Part shown: in pieces, positions 26,684-34,503 of the stretch
Layout: the number at the start of each line of letters is the position of its first letter
Numbering within the stretch: position 1 is the first letter of the stretch
Origin: Hydrogenophaga sp040372165
GTDB lineage: Bacteria; Pseudomonadota; Gammaproteobacteria; Burkholderiales; Burkholderiaceae_C
Direction: 5' to 3'
Length of the DNA: 64,000 bases
NCBI RefSeq assembly: GCF_040372165.1
Contig: NZ_BAABWG010000006.1
Coordinates: 74,478-138,477 of the forward strand
Translations under genes and position numbers: made by a program
The notes under the pieces: model-generated
Seen by the model: only the letters and a program-made list of their open reading frames with translations
The model's database searches: none
What the model was told of the DNA's origin: nothing

Positions 26684-28759
26684 TTAGGCAGCCACATACT
26701 CGGCACCTTTCTCCGTCAAACGATACGGCTTGGCCCTTCCGTTGCCTTGGTCTTCCACGGTTATGTAGCCCTGCTCCTGGCACCAATCCGTAACGCCATC
26801 TCTATCGCCGTGCTTGCCAAACACGTTGTTCGATACGGCTGTGGAATTTGCCGTGTGGTCTGGTCGGCTGTGGAGGAACTCAAGCAGCTTCTGCGCGGCT
26901 ATGTCACGTTTGCGCTCCCGGTCCTCGGTGCGTTGCTGTGCTTTGGCTTCGGCCAATTCCACAGCGTCAAGCTGGGCAACATCGGAAGGCTCCAGCAACA
27001 CACCACGGCGCTCAAACACATGCACCCCAAGTGATGCGCTGTAGTTGTGCTTCACGTGCTTAAACACGGCATAACGGCTAACGGTGTCGTGCGTGGCAGG
27101 CAGACCGTATGCGGTGGCATCCTTCTGCGGCATAGACACCAACACCCCAACGGAGCGGGCGTTGTCTGCGAACGATGACGCACCACGCAGCGAGCCTTGG
27201 TTAATCTCGTCCAGCGACGCCCACAGCGCCGTCTTGTGCATGTGGTGCAGCAACAGGATTGCGCAGTGCGTTTCGGCGGCAAGCTGGCCCAACATCTGCA
27301 TGAACACGGCAATCTCGCCGGGGTTGCTCTCTTCCAAGTGGTGCGCATACGCCACGGGGTCAATCACCAGCAGGCGCACTTTGTTGTCCTTAAGCAAGTC
27401 GCGCAACCAGCGCAATCGCTCGGTGGCCTCGGGCGCACCAAACCGGCCGTCCTTGCGCATCAGGGTCCAGCGTGCCGCTTGGTCCGCAATGGCAGCAATG
27501 TGCAGGTTCTTGCGCACCAAGTCCATGTCGTACAGCATGCCTTCCACGCTTTCATCCATCGCCTTGTACATGGCGCTAATACGGTTGTGAAAGGTCTGCG
27601 AGTCATCCTCGTACGACAAGTACATGCAGCGCATCGCATCGTCTGCGACAAACGGCCCGAACTCACTACCCGTGGCAGCAGCCAGCAACAAGCGCAGCGC
27701 CAAAGACGACTTGCTAACACCACCGGGTCCGGCCAACACGGTTACGCGCCCAGCAGGGGCAAACCCGCGAATCACGAACTCAAGTGGCGTGGGCTCTTTG
27801 TCCAGCATCTCGCCGATGGCCGTGCCGTCCCAGAACGTGTCCGGGTCTTCCAACTCGGCTTCCGTGTCGGCGTTCTCGTCCGTGGCGGACAAGTGCCCTT
27901 CTTCGCGCAGCCAGTTCACCAGCTTCTTGTAGGTAAGGTGCGGCACGCCATCTTCATCCGGGACGGTGTCCAGGCACTTGGCAGCGGGTTTGGCGTGGCC
28001 GTCAAAGTGGGCTTCGTAGTACACCGTCTGGGTGTCGTTAACCGTGCCGTGTTCATCAGCAAAGGGGCAGCGGATGTAGTGCTTGCCTTCTTGCTTGGCG
28101 TCCTCGTGCAGGTACAGCCCCGCACTTTGCAAGGCACGCAACACGGGGTCTTCGGGCACATCCAGAATGTCCGCTGGCGCGTCCTTGGTGGCCTTGCTAG
28201 GAGCCTTAGCGGACGGCGCAAATGGCTTGCCTGCAACGTGCTTGCTGTACGGTTTAGTTCCGGCTACGGTGGCGGGCAGGAACATGGCTTGGGACGCCAC
28301 CCACGACTCAGGCTGGCACCACTCACGCAGGCCCAACGCGGTTGCAGCCTCAACGGTTGCCGCTTGCAGTTCGTTCGGGTCGATGGACTTCTCCAACGGC
28401 AGCACCACTCGGTACCGTGGCGCGTCCTTGGTGTGGCTGGCGGTGGTGTACACCCAGCCTTCCAGTCCCTCAGCACGTAGGCTGGTAGACACCTTCTGCG
28501 GTTGCGGGGGCTGCTTGGTAGCCTTGGCCTCGATGTCCAGCGTCAGCAGCGTGCGCGACTGCACGTTGTCGTCATGCCGTTTGCCCCGCACGTCACCACC
28601 CACAAAGTACGGCAACCGCTCTTTGCTGGTTTTGCTGGCATCACGCAACGGGGTTGGATCGCCCCACTCTTCGACAAAGTCTCGGAAGGTGTCGTACTCC
28701 GTGGTCTTGCCGGTGGTCTTGCGCACTCCACCTTGCACCACAAAAATCTTCAGGCCCAT
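26684..28759 (-). CDS. primase-helicase replication protein
   Basis: A 691-residue protein. N-terminal part (about 65-145) has primase-polymerase-like motifs: TLDIEA (acidic pair), TTASHT, then PRYRVVLPLEKSID. A possible zinc segment YIRCPFADEH lies at about 228-237. The C-terminal part is a RecA-like hexameric helicase of the RepA type: Walker A AGPGGVSKSS (343-352), Walker B RLLVIDP (462-468) and LLLHHMHK (about 502-509), ending in a winged-helix-like tail. ATG at 28759 with GGAGG nine bases upstream. It should start replication of the excised island, as P4 alpha does for P4. Confidence 0.85.
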   Translation of the reverse strand: MGLKIFVVQGGVRKTTGKTTEYDTFRDFVEEWGDPTPLRDASKTSKERLPYFVGGDVRGKRHDDNVQSRTLLTLDIEAKATKQPPQPQKVSTSLRAEGLEGWVYTTASHTKDAPRYRVVLPLEKSIDPNELQAATVEAATALGLREWCQPESWVASQAMFLPATVAGTKPYSKHVAGKPFAPSAKAPSKATKDAPADILDVPEDPVLRALQSAGLYLHEDAKQEGKHYIRCPFADEHGTVNDTQTVYYEAHFDGHAKPAAKCLDTVPDEDGVPHLTYKKLVNWLREEGHLSATDENADTEAELEDPDTFWDGTAIGEMLDKEPTPLEFVIRGFAPAGRVTVLAGPGGVSKSSLALRLLLAAATGSEFGPFVADDAMRCMYLSYEDDSQTFHNRISAMYKAMDESVEGMLYDMDLVRKNLHIAAIADQAARWTLMRKDGRFGAPEATERLRWLRDLLKDNKVRLLVIDPVAYAHHLEESNPGEIAVFMQMLGQLAAETHCAILLLHHMHKTALWASLDEINQGSLRGASSFADNARSVGVLVSMPQKDATAYGLPATHDTVSRYAVFKHVKHNYSASLGVHVFERRGVLLEPSDVAQLDAVELAEAKAQQRTEDRERKRDIAAQKLLEFLHSRPDHTANSTAVSNNVFGKHGDRDGVTDWCQEQGYITVEDQGNGRAKPYRLTEKGAEYVAA

Positions 28760-29052
28760 GATTCGACTCCTCCATGTGGCAGGTTGTGCGCGATTGCTGG
28801 CAGCACCGTTGCCATGACCGTTGCGTACTCGTCTGCGTAGGCATCCACAACCGTTGCGGGTGGCACTGTGGGTGTCCACACGACGGCAACCGCGCCGAAC
28901 ATGTTGCGGTCCTGTTTCACCGTGAAGCTGTAGCCACTGTCACCCAAGCGGTGCGGCCCGGAGATCACAGGGTTCTTCAACCGTGGGGGTGGTGTCTGCC
29001 CTGCTGTGCGTGCCTGGAAGTGCGCTTTCAGCGCTTCTGAAAACGTGCTCAT
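28750..29052 (-). CDS. hypothetical 100-residue protein
   Basis: Small protein MSTFSEALKAHFQARTAG..., with a Pro/Arg-rich N-terminal third and a helical C-terminal third (DAYADEYATVMATVLPAIAH). Its start overlaps the upstream HTH gene by four bases (ATGA) and its end overlaps the primase start by ten, so it belongs to the replication operon. No family recognised. Confidence 0.65.
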   Translation of the reverse strand: MSTFSEALKAHFQARTAGQTPPPRLKNPVISGPHRLGDSGYSFTVKQDRNMFGAVAVVWTPTVPPATVVDAYADEYATVMATVLPAIAHNLPHGGVESWA

Positions 29053-29276
29053 GCTTTGCCCTTCCGAATAGTGTTGCGCTCGATAAGGGCCATGACCTCT
29101 GCCTTGGGGTATAGGAAGCGCCCGCCCAGCGACACCACGGTGACGCCTTCTCGGCGCATGAGTTCGCGGGCAGTTGCGTTGGTGCTGCCTCCGAGCATCG
29201 CGCCCACCTGGGCAGCAGTGAGCATCACCTGTTCGGGCTGGGTACGAGGGTTTAGTGCTGTCTTGCGTTGAGCCAT
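29049..29276 (-). CDS. excisionase/AlpA-like HTH protein
   Basis: A 75-residue protein with a MerR/excisionase type winged helix: MLTAAQVGAMLGGS, NATARELMRREGV, GGRFLYPKAEVMALIERN. This is the HTH_17-like pattern (helix-turn-helix then R-x-Y-P wing) used by phage and satellite regulators and excisionases. It heads the replication operon. Confidence 0.75.
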   Translation of the reverse strand: MAQRKTALNPRTQPEQVMLTAAQVGAMLGGSTNATARELMRREGVTVVSLGGRFLYPKAEVMALIERNTIRKGKA

Positions 29277-29455
29277 GTTCTTGGTCCTCTGTTGCTGGCT
29301 GCCACCACGGCAGCCGCTAGGTCAATGGTCGAGTGCTTTTCCGGCACCAACGGAAACAATCTGGCCGCTACCGAGCGGTATCTCTTAACTCTCTGCTGCG
29401 GAAAGAATAGCTAACTCAATGCCCCGCTAGCGAAATCAGGCCGTTGGGGGGTCGT
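29277..29455 (-). promoter_or_regulatory. promoter region of the replication operon
   Basis: About 180 bp, AT-richer than its surroundings, between the terminator at 29456-29493 and the HTH gene. Several short repeats are visible (CCGCTA at about 29312, 29371 and 29425; TACCGAGCGGTA palindrome at about 29374-29385). It probably carries the operon promoter and operators for the HTH proteins; no single -35/-10 pair stands out. Confidence 0.5.
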
Positions 29456-29493
29456 AAAAATGCCCCCGGAATGCGGACGCAAAACGCGGGGGC
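29456..29493 (-). terminator. rho-independent terminator after the integrase operon
   Basis: On the minus strand GCCCCCG ... CGGGGGC with an 18-nt loop, followed by AUUUUU. It begins eight bases after the stop of the 61-residue gene and separates integrase/regulatory genes from the replication operon. Confidence 0.75.
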
Positions 29494-29500
29494 TGAGGGG

Positions 29501-29686
29501 TTAGGGCTTGGGAAACTTGCGTGGGTCACCGTACACGCGGCACTCCAGCTTCCAGCCGTACTTGCGAGCCGTCTTCCGAGAGCAGACGACGTACTTGCCT
29601 TCTGCTGTTACGGCGATGCACACACGGATGTGGTTGGACGCCAGCGCGGCATCCATTGCTTTTGCGGGGTCTTCGAACTTGGTCAT
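29501..29686 (-). CDS. hypothetical 61-residue basic protein
   Basis: ATG at 29686 (MTKFEDPAKAMDAAL) has AGGAG six bases upstream, which decides the start over a longer open frame. The protein is basic with a beta-rich centre (IRVCIAVTAEGKYVVCSRKTARKYGWKLECRVYG). No family recognised. It lies just before the terminator. Confidence 0.65.
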   Translation of the reverse strand: MTKFEDPAKAMDAALASNHIRVCIAVTAEGKYVVCSRKTARKYGWKLECRVYGDPRKFPKP

Positions 29687-29774
29687 GGCGTACTCCTGTA
29701 GAACATGGGCCAATGCTCGACAAGACTCAGGAGAGTTCGCAAGATCTTTCTTGACCGCAAAGGGTGAAAGATTC

Positions 29775-30005
29775 TTACTGCCGGTTGTTGCGCCGTGGGT
29801 ACCACGGATGGGCGTTGCGCATGTCCTGCAGCCAGTCCAGCGCGTCGGCCTGCAGGATGTAGCGCCTGCGACCCAAAAGGAAGAACGGGGGTCGTGGGTC
29901 TTGCCGTGCCAGTTGCTCCACGGTGGACTCAGGCAAGCCCAGCACCACGCATAGCTCTTCAAAGCTCCATGCGGGTTTGGCTAGGGTTGCGGGTGTGAGG
30001 TCCAT
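29775..30005 (-). CDS. AlpA-like HTH regulator
   Basis: A 76-residue DNA-binding protein: WSFEELCVVLGLPESTVEQLARQ (HTH), PPFFLLGRRRYILQADALDWL (wing). This is the AlpA/HTH_17 pattern found beside integrases of P4-like satellites, where it acts as regulator and directionality factor. It is the second such protein in the island. Confidence 0.75.
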   Translation of the reverse strand: MDLTPATLAKPAWSFEELCVVLGLPESTVEQLARQDPRPPFFLLGRRRYILQADALDWLQDMRNAHPWYPRRNNRQ

Positions 30006-30037
30006 GCAGGCAAGTCTGCACGGCCTACCCGCTGGGT

Positions 30038-30484
30038 TTACGTCTTACCGGGGTGTGACGTCTTTATCTGCATCCACGTGACGCCCTCCGCTTGAAGAAC
30101 CCGGTCAAGCGTTCGCTCCGATACTCCAAGATTCGCAGACACTTTCGCTTTGGTTGCGTGCCGGTACGCCAATCCGTGCAGCGTCTTGCGGATGTCTTCA
30201 ACTAACAGCCGCTTGGTCTTCGTCTCGGCCTGCGCTGCCGCTTGGTGTCTACGTGATCGGGTCAACTCCGTAGCCACCCACTCGGCCCAAACGCCCCGCG
30301 CTTTGGTTGGGTCATCCTCCAACGCTTCGATCAGGTCTTCTGCTGCGAATCGCGCGTTGTCGTCTTGGCGTAACCCACGAACGTGCTTCGACAAGATCTC
30401 AATCGCCTTCGCAACCGCCTTGGGGTTGCCCAACGCGAAGTCGGCCCAAGCTGGGTTAAGCAACGGTGCAATCGGCCTACGCAT
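30038..30484 (-). CDS. hypothetical HTH protein
   Basis: A 148-residue protein. Helical N-terminal part; the C-terminal 45 residues contain an AraC-like helix-turn-helix (AKVSANLGVSERTLDRVLQAEG). Its start overlaps the integrase stop by eight bases. Likely a regulator of the integrase or island genes. No named family recognised. Confidence 0.7.
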   Translation of the reverse strand: MRRPIAPLLNPAWADFALGNPKAVAKAIEILSKHVRGLRQDDNARFAAEDLIEALEDDPTKARGVWAEWVATELTRSRRHQAAAQAETKTKRLLVEDIRKTLHGLAYRHATKAKVSANLGVSERTLDRVLQAEGVTWMQIKTSHPGKT

Positions 30485-31562
30485 TGATTCGCCTCAGTTC
30501 CGCTTCCCATGCCACAGCGGCTGCGCGCCGTTCGCTTGCATAGTCGTGGTGGTTGTACACGGCCATTACGCCCTGCATCTGGTGGTTTAGGCACTTCTCC
30601 ACAACATACGGTGGAGCAAACGCTGCAACCCGCGTGGCAAAGGTACGGCGCAAGTCGTGCGGTGTAAATCCCGGGCCGTTGCGCTTCAACCATGCCTGCA
30701 CTGCCGTGGGGCTGTACACGCAGAACAGGTGGCCGTCGTGGTTGCCAAACTGCTCACGCACAAACGGCACAACTGGCACCCAGTGCGGTCGGGCGGACTT
30801 GTTCTCTGGGATATGCCACGTGTCCCCCTGCACGTGCTGCTGCATCGCGGCCTGCCCCTCGCTTATGCGCAAGCCAGTAGCCAGCAAGGCACGTAGCAAC
30901 GGACCGTAGTGGTGTTCCAGGCGCAGCACCCAGCGTATCTCGTCGTCCGTCAGTACGCGTTGCCGTGGCTTTTCGGTACCGCCTACCGTGCGGGCTTTGG
31001 TGCGGGCCAGTGGGTTTGCTTCCAAGTGCCCCCGCTCCACCGCGTAGTCCAGTGCCATCTTCCAAACGGCCAAACATCTGTTGGCGGCAACGGGGTGTTC
31101 GTCTGCGTACTGCTTCAGGCGGTCCACCATGTCCCGTGTGGTTAGCTGGGTCAGCTTTACACGGCCCAACCAAGTTTCGCCTTTGCCCACGTACACAAGA
31201 ATGTTCTTGCTCACCTTGTACTCGCGGGAGTCGAACCACTCGCGCAGCAGCGCCCCAAACGTTATGGCTTCGGGCACTCCGCGCCGTGCCAGTGTGGTGG
31301 CCACATCGCGGGCCTCAGCCAAAGACACACGCGGCCACTCACCAAGGTTCTGTGTGCGCCATGCCGATTTGGGCTTGTCACTACGCACGGCACCACGGGC
31401 AAGGGGCAACGGCGCAACGCCGAGCTTCCGTGTGCGGTAAAGCCAGGTCTTGCGGCCAGACGGGTAGCATCTCAAGTAAAGTCCCTTGGTTGCTGGGTCT
31501 GACACCAGCGCCGACTTTGCAGGCGGTGCCATCTTCCGGATTGCGGTTTCAGTCATCTGCAT
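30477..31562 (-). CDS. tyrosine recombinase/integrase, P4-like
   Basis: A site-specific integrase of about 361 residues. N-terminal arm-binding domain (GLYLRCYPSGRKTWLYRTR), core-binding domain (about 100-190), catalytic domain with Arg in ATGLRISEG, HDLRRTFATRV (HxxR) and the Tyr nucleophile in AVYNHHDYASE. ATG at 31562 is chosen because the region just upstream holds direct TTATC repeats; a GTG at 31592 is the longer alternative. It lies at the right end next to attR and reads inward, the usual satellite plan. Confidence 0.9.
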   Translation of the reverse strand: MQMTETAIRKMAPPAKSALVSDPATKGLYLRCYPSGRKTWLYRTRKLGVAPLPLARGAVRSDKPKSAWRTQNLGEWPRVSLAEARDVATTLARRGVPEAITFGALLREWFDSREYKVSKNILVYVGKGETWLGRVKLTQLTTRDMVDRLKQYADEHPVAANRCLAVWKMALDYAVERGHLEANPLARTKARTVGGTEKPRQRVLTDDEIRWVLRLEHHYGPLLRALLATGLRISEGQAAMQQHVQGDTWHIPENKSARPHWVPVVPFVREQFGNHDGHLFCVYSPTAVQAWLKRNGPGFTPHDLRRTFATRVAAFAPPYVVEKCLNHQMQGVMAVYNHHDYASERRAAAVAWEAELRRINA

Positions 31563-31615
31563 TTTGGTTATCGCTTCCGTTATCGTTTGCACCGCATTAT
31601 CTGGGGTTTATCTGG
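31563..31615 (-). promoter_or_regulatory. right arm-type site and TTATC repeats upstream of integrase
   Basis: TTTGGTTATCGC at 31563-31574 matches 22431-22442 exactly. TTATC recurs four times in direct orientation (31568, 31580, 31597, 31608), the first two inside GTTATCG and the last two inside TTATCTGG. Spacing of about 11-12 bp within each pair fits one DNA turn. Likely sites for integrase arms or AlpA-like proteins. Confidence 0.45.
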
Positions 31616-31655
31616 ACCCTACCAACATTTAAACCCTTGTTTTTACTAGGTTTTC

Positions 31656-32126
31656 GTGAAAACTACCGTACTGTTTGTTTGCATGGGCAACATCTGCCGC
31701 AGTCCTACCGCACATGGCATCTTTCGGGACAAGGTCGCGGCGGCTGGCCTGGCCGACCAGATCCAAGTGGAGTCTGCCGGCACCCATGGCTACCACATCG
31801 GCGCCGAGCCTGACGAGCGCAGTCAGGAGCATGCAGCCAAGCGCGGCTATGACATCTCAGCTCTGCGCGCGCAGCGGCTGACGGCCCGTGATTGCGAGAC
31901 ATCGGACCACATTCTTGTCATGGACGAAGCCAACCTGCGAGACACCCTCATCGTCTGCCCGGATGGTCACCGGCACAAGGTGCGCTTGCTCACCGAGCAC
32001 TGCCAGCGGCTCCGCGCACACGACGTGCCAGATCCGTACTATGGCGGCGCCAACGGTTTCGAGCATGTCCTCGACATCGTGGAGGACGCCTGCGAAGGGC
32101 TGCTGGCGCACCTGCGTCAGGTTTGA
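31656..32126 (+). CDS. low-molecular-weight protein tyrosine phosphatase, 5' end supplied by the island
   Basis: A 156-residue phosphatase. P-loop VCMGNICRSP (CX5R) at the N-terminus and catalytic Asp in DVPDPYYGG near the C-terminus. The GTG start at 31656 and the first 18 bases come from island DNA; the host ATG and promoter remain at 22362, 9.3 kb away. Codon alignment is restored exactly, so the enzyme should be intact, but its transcription now depends on island sequence or readthrough. Such enzymes often act with tyrosine kinases in capsule export or stress, no partner is nearby. Confidence 0.92.
   Translation: MKTTVLFVCMGNICRSPTAHGIFRDKVAAAGLADQIQVESAGTHGYHIGAEPDERSQEHAAKRGYDISALRAQRLTARDCETSDHILVMDEANLRDTLIVCPDGHRHKVRLLTEHCQRLRAHDVPDPYYGGANGFEHVLDIVEDACEGLLAHLRQV
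31674..31689 (+). other. attR core
   Basis: TTTGTTTGCATGGGCA, identical to 22377-22392, lying in codons 6-11 of the reconstituted phosphatase gene. Confidence 0.85.
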
Positions 32127-32141
32127 TCTGCGCCGCCTTCC

Positions 32142-32795
32142 ATGCGCCAAACACCACGAGACACCTTGACGCCTGTCCAGGCGGGAGCGACCACAGGGCT
32201 CGCTTTCGGCCTGTTCATCCTGACCTCCTCGATCGCACTGGTCGCCGGCCTGCCGGAATTGAAGCTCAGTGACGCCGCCGCCGTGCAGACTGTGCTGTTT
32301 CAGCTCGCACTGGGGGCGGGCACTGTGGCATACCTCTACAAATCAGGCTTTGACATGCAAAGCCTGGTGCCCAGGCCCGATACGTCTGGCTCGGTGCTGG
32401 GCGTGGTGATTGGTGGCGCCGGCTTTGCCCTGTTGACCGGCCTGGCCACCATTCTCGACGCCATGCTGCCCGGTCACTCAGCGCCCGTCAGCGCGCAGGG
32501 CATGAGTCTGGTGGCAATCGTTGTGCTGTCCGTCGTCAACGCCATGTATGAGGAAATTTTCCTGCTCGGCGCGCTGCTTCGCGGCCTCAGGGGACATGGC
32601 CTGCAAGTGGCCATCGGCGTCCCTCTGTTGATCCGGGCCAGCTATCACACCTACCAGGGCTTCACTGGCATGCTCACAGTCAGCCTGTTCGGCCTGCTGC
32701 TCAGCCTGGTGTTCATCAGGACCCAGCGCCTCTGGCCAGTGGTGCTGGCCCACGCCGTTGTGGATGTTGTGGCACTCAGTTTGCTCGCGGCCTGA
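32142..32795 (+). CDS. CPBP family intramembrane metalloprotease
   Basis: A 217-residue protein with about six membrane segments. The Abi/CPBP motifs are present: EE in AMYEEIFLLGALLRGL, the second motif around RASYHTYQGF, and HAVVDV near the C-terminus. Role in bacteria is mostly unknown (prenyl-endopeptidase-like or protein-quality functions). It follows the phosphatase by 15 bp and may be co-transcribed. Confidence 0.8.
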   Translation: MRQTPRDTLTPVQAGATTGLAFGLFILTSSIALVAGLPELKLSDAAAVQTVLFQLALGAGTVAYLYKSGFDMQSLVPRPDTSGSVLGVVIGGAGFALLTGLATILDAMLPGHSAPVSAQGMSLVAIVVLSVVNAMYEEIFLLGALLRGLRGHGLQVAIGVPLLIRASYHTYQGFTGMLTVSLFGLLLSLVFIRTQRLWPVVLAHAVVDVVALSLLAA

Positions 32796-32851
32796 CCTTT
32801 CGTCGGACCATGGCGCCAAACACTTGGCACAACGCAGTCAAAAGGCGAAAC

Positions 32852-32867
32852 TAGGACAAGCGTCCTA
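32852..32867. promoter_or_regulatory. TetR operator candidate
   Basis: Perfect inverted repeat TAGGAC-AAGC-GTCCTA, ten bases ahead of the tetR ATG at 32878. Likely autoregulatory site for the tetR-yciI-tag operon. Confidence 0.7.
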
Positions 32868-32877
32868 ATTTCGTCAC

Positions 32878-33528
32878 ATGCCCGCACCAGTCCGACCATC
32901 CCGACCCAGCACCCGCGACTTCATTGTCGAGCAAGCCGACCGTCTGTTCTACGAGCGCGGCTATGAGCACACTTCCTTCGCCGACATTTCGGCAACGGTC
33001 GGCATTTCGCGTGGCAATTTCTATCATCACTTCAAGACCAAGGACGACATTCTTGAAGCAGTGATCGATCGTCGCATGGCAGGCACCAAGGCCATGCTCC
33101 ATGACTGGAGTGAATCCGCATCGCCTCGAAATCGCATCCTGTCGTTCATCCAGATGCTGAGCAACAACCAGGTCGACATCGCCCGATACGGCTGCCCCGT
33201 CGGCAGCTTGTGCACCGAACTCGGCAAACTGGAGCATCCCGGCGCGCTCATGGCCAACCGTGTGTTTGAACTCTTTGTCGACTGGCTCGCGCTCCAGTTC
33301 CGGCAGTACGGCCTGACGCCAGCCAAAGCCCGCCGCCTCGCCATGCAGCTCATGGGCCGCAGCCAGGGCATCGCCGTCATGGCCAGCACACTCAAGGACA
33401 CGGCCTTCATTCGCAGCGAGGTGCGCGAACTCACGCACTGGCTGGATCTTCAATGCCCCAACGCCACCAAAGGCATCACCGCAAGCCAAACGGCTGAGCG
33501 CAACACAAGAAAGGAAGGAATCGCATGA
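32878..33528 (+). CDS. TetR-family regulator
   Basis: A 216-residue repressor-type protein: HTH in TSFADISATVGISRGNFY, HFKTK following. A Cys at about 103 (ARYGCPVGSLCTELG) recalls redox- or electrophile-sensing TetR proteins such as NemR/AcuR relatives. It precedes yciI and tag with four-base overlaps, so it probably controls them through the palindrome upstream. Confidence 0.88.
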   Translation: MPAPVRPSRPSTRDFIVEQADRLFYERGYEHTSFADISATVGISRGNFYHHFKTKDDILEAVIDRRMAGTKAMLHDWSESASPRNRILSFIQMLSNNQVDIARYGCPVGSLCTELGKLEHPGALMANRVFELFVDWLALQFRQYGLTPAKARRLAMQLMGRSQGIAVMASTLKDTAFIRSEVRELTHWLDLQCPNATKGITASQTAERNTRKEGIA

Positions 33529-33842
33529 CGGTATTCGCCATCACCCTGCGCTTCGGCGCCAACAAAGCCAAGGCCAGCGAGCACATGGCAGGACACAAGG
33601 CCTGGATAACCCAAGGGCGTGCAGACGGCACGTTTCTGATGGTGTGCAGCGTGGTCCCTGGACTGGGCGGCTTCATCCTGGCGCAAGGTGAATCACGAAA
33701 CGCCATCGAAGCGCTTGTCGAGCGAGACCCCTTCGTGGCCGAGAACGTGGTGACGGCCGAGGTACTGGAAATCGCACCGCATCAGGTCGACGATCGACTG
33801 ACCTTTCTCCTGGCCGACACAGCACAAGGAGCCTCTGCATGA
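33525..33842 (+). CDS. YciI-like (YCII domain) protein
   Basis: A 105-residue alpha/beta protein with the ferredoxin-like YCII pattern: MTVFAITLRF, HMAGHKAWITQGRADGTFLM, and RDPFVAENVVTAEVLEI with the conserved Asp-Pro-Phe. Related proteins act as small hydrolases or lyases on reactive chlorinated or electrophilic compounds. Overlaps tetR and tag by four bases on each side. Confidence 0.8.
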   Translation: MTVFAITLRFGANKAKASEHMAGHKAWITQGRADGTFLMVCSVVPGLGGFILAQGESRNAIEALVERDPFVAENVVTAEVLEIAPHQVDDRLTFLLADTAQGASA

Positions 33843-34450
33843 GCCGCACTGTTCCCGGCCCTGATGGCAAACCGCGCTGCCGCTGGTGCGGCGACGTGGC
33901 TGAGTTCTTCCCCTATCACGACAATGAGTGGGGTTTTCCGGTCGATGACGACATTCGCCTGTTTGAAAAAATCTGCCTTGAAGGGTTTCAGTCGGGCTTG
34001 AGCTGGCGCACCATCCTGGCCAAGCGCGAGAACTTTCGCAAAGCGTTCAAAGGCTTTGACTTCCGCAAGGTGGCTCGCTTCACGGAAGCGGATGTGGAGC
34101 GGCTTCTCGCTGACGCAGGCATTGTGCGCCACCGCGGCAAGATCGAAGCGGTGATCAACAATGCCCAACGAGCCTGTGAACTGGTCAAGTCCGAAGGCTC
34201 TCTGGCAGCCTTCTTCTGGCGCTACGAGCCCGCCCCGGACACCCTGGAAGCACCGCAGACCGTCTCTACATCAGAGGCTTCGACTCGCCTGTCCAAAGAC
34301 CTGAAGAAAATGGGCTGGAAATTTGTCGGCCCCACGACTGTGTTCGCCTTCATGCAGGCCATGGGCCTGGTCAATGACCATGTGGAAGACTGCGTGACGC
34401 GCGAGAAGGTACGCAAGGCGAGAAAGGCTTTCAAGCGCCCCGGGGCTTGA
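33839..34450 (+). CDS. tag: DNA-3-methyladenine glycosylase I
   Basis: A 203-residue base-excision enzyme removing 3-methyladenine. Zinc ligands are visible at both ends (RCRWCG, YHDNEWGFP; NDHVEDC), with GFQSGLSWRTILAKRE and KKMGWKFVGPTTVFAFMQAMG. Third gene of a tetR-controlled operon, which suggests response to an alkylating or electrophilic stress. Confidence 0.94.
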   Translation: MSRTVPGPDGKPRCRWCGDVAEFFPYHDNEWGFPVDDDIRLFEKICLEGFQSGLSWRTILAKRENFRKAFKGFDFRKVARFTEADVERLLADAGIVRHRGKIEAVINNAQRACELVKSEGSLAAFFWRYEPAPDTLEAPQTVSTSEASTRLSKDLKKMGWKFVGPTTVFAFMQAMGLVNDHVEDCVTREKVRKARKAFKRPGA

Positions 34451-34503
34451 ACCTGGGCCTGTTGGTACGATCAGCCGGGACGACACCTCCAGGAGAGGAC
34501 CAA

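Larger units (their letters stand above)
22377..31689. mobile_element. 9.3 kb integrated satellite-like island
   Basis: Bounded by a 16-bp direct repeat, both copies in the same coding frame of a phosphatase gene. Contents: divergent two-gene cargo at the left end, an 81-residue ORF, an HK97 major capsid gene, two small ORFs, a primase-helicase, a small ORF, two AlpA/excisionase-like HTH proteins, a 61-residue ORF, a 148-residue HTH protein and a tyrosine integrase. No portal, terminase, head protease, tail or lysis genes. Base composition is visibly lower in GC than the flanks. Plan and size fit a phage satellite more than a full prophage. Confidence 0.85.

Noticed and set aside
22377..31689. 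Reading the island as a complete prophage
   Set aside because: Only one structural gene is present and no terminase, portal, tail, holin or lysin frame could be found on either strand.
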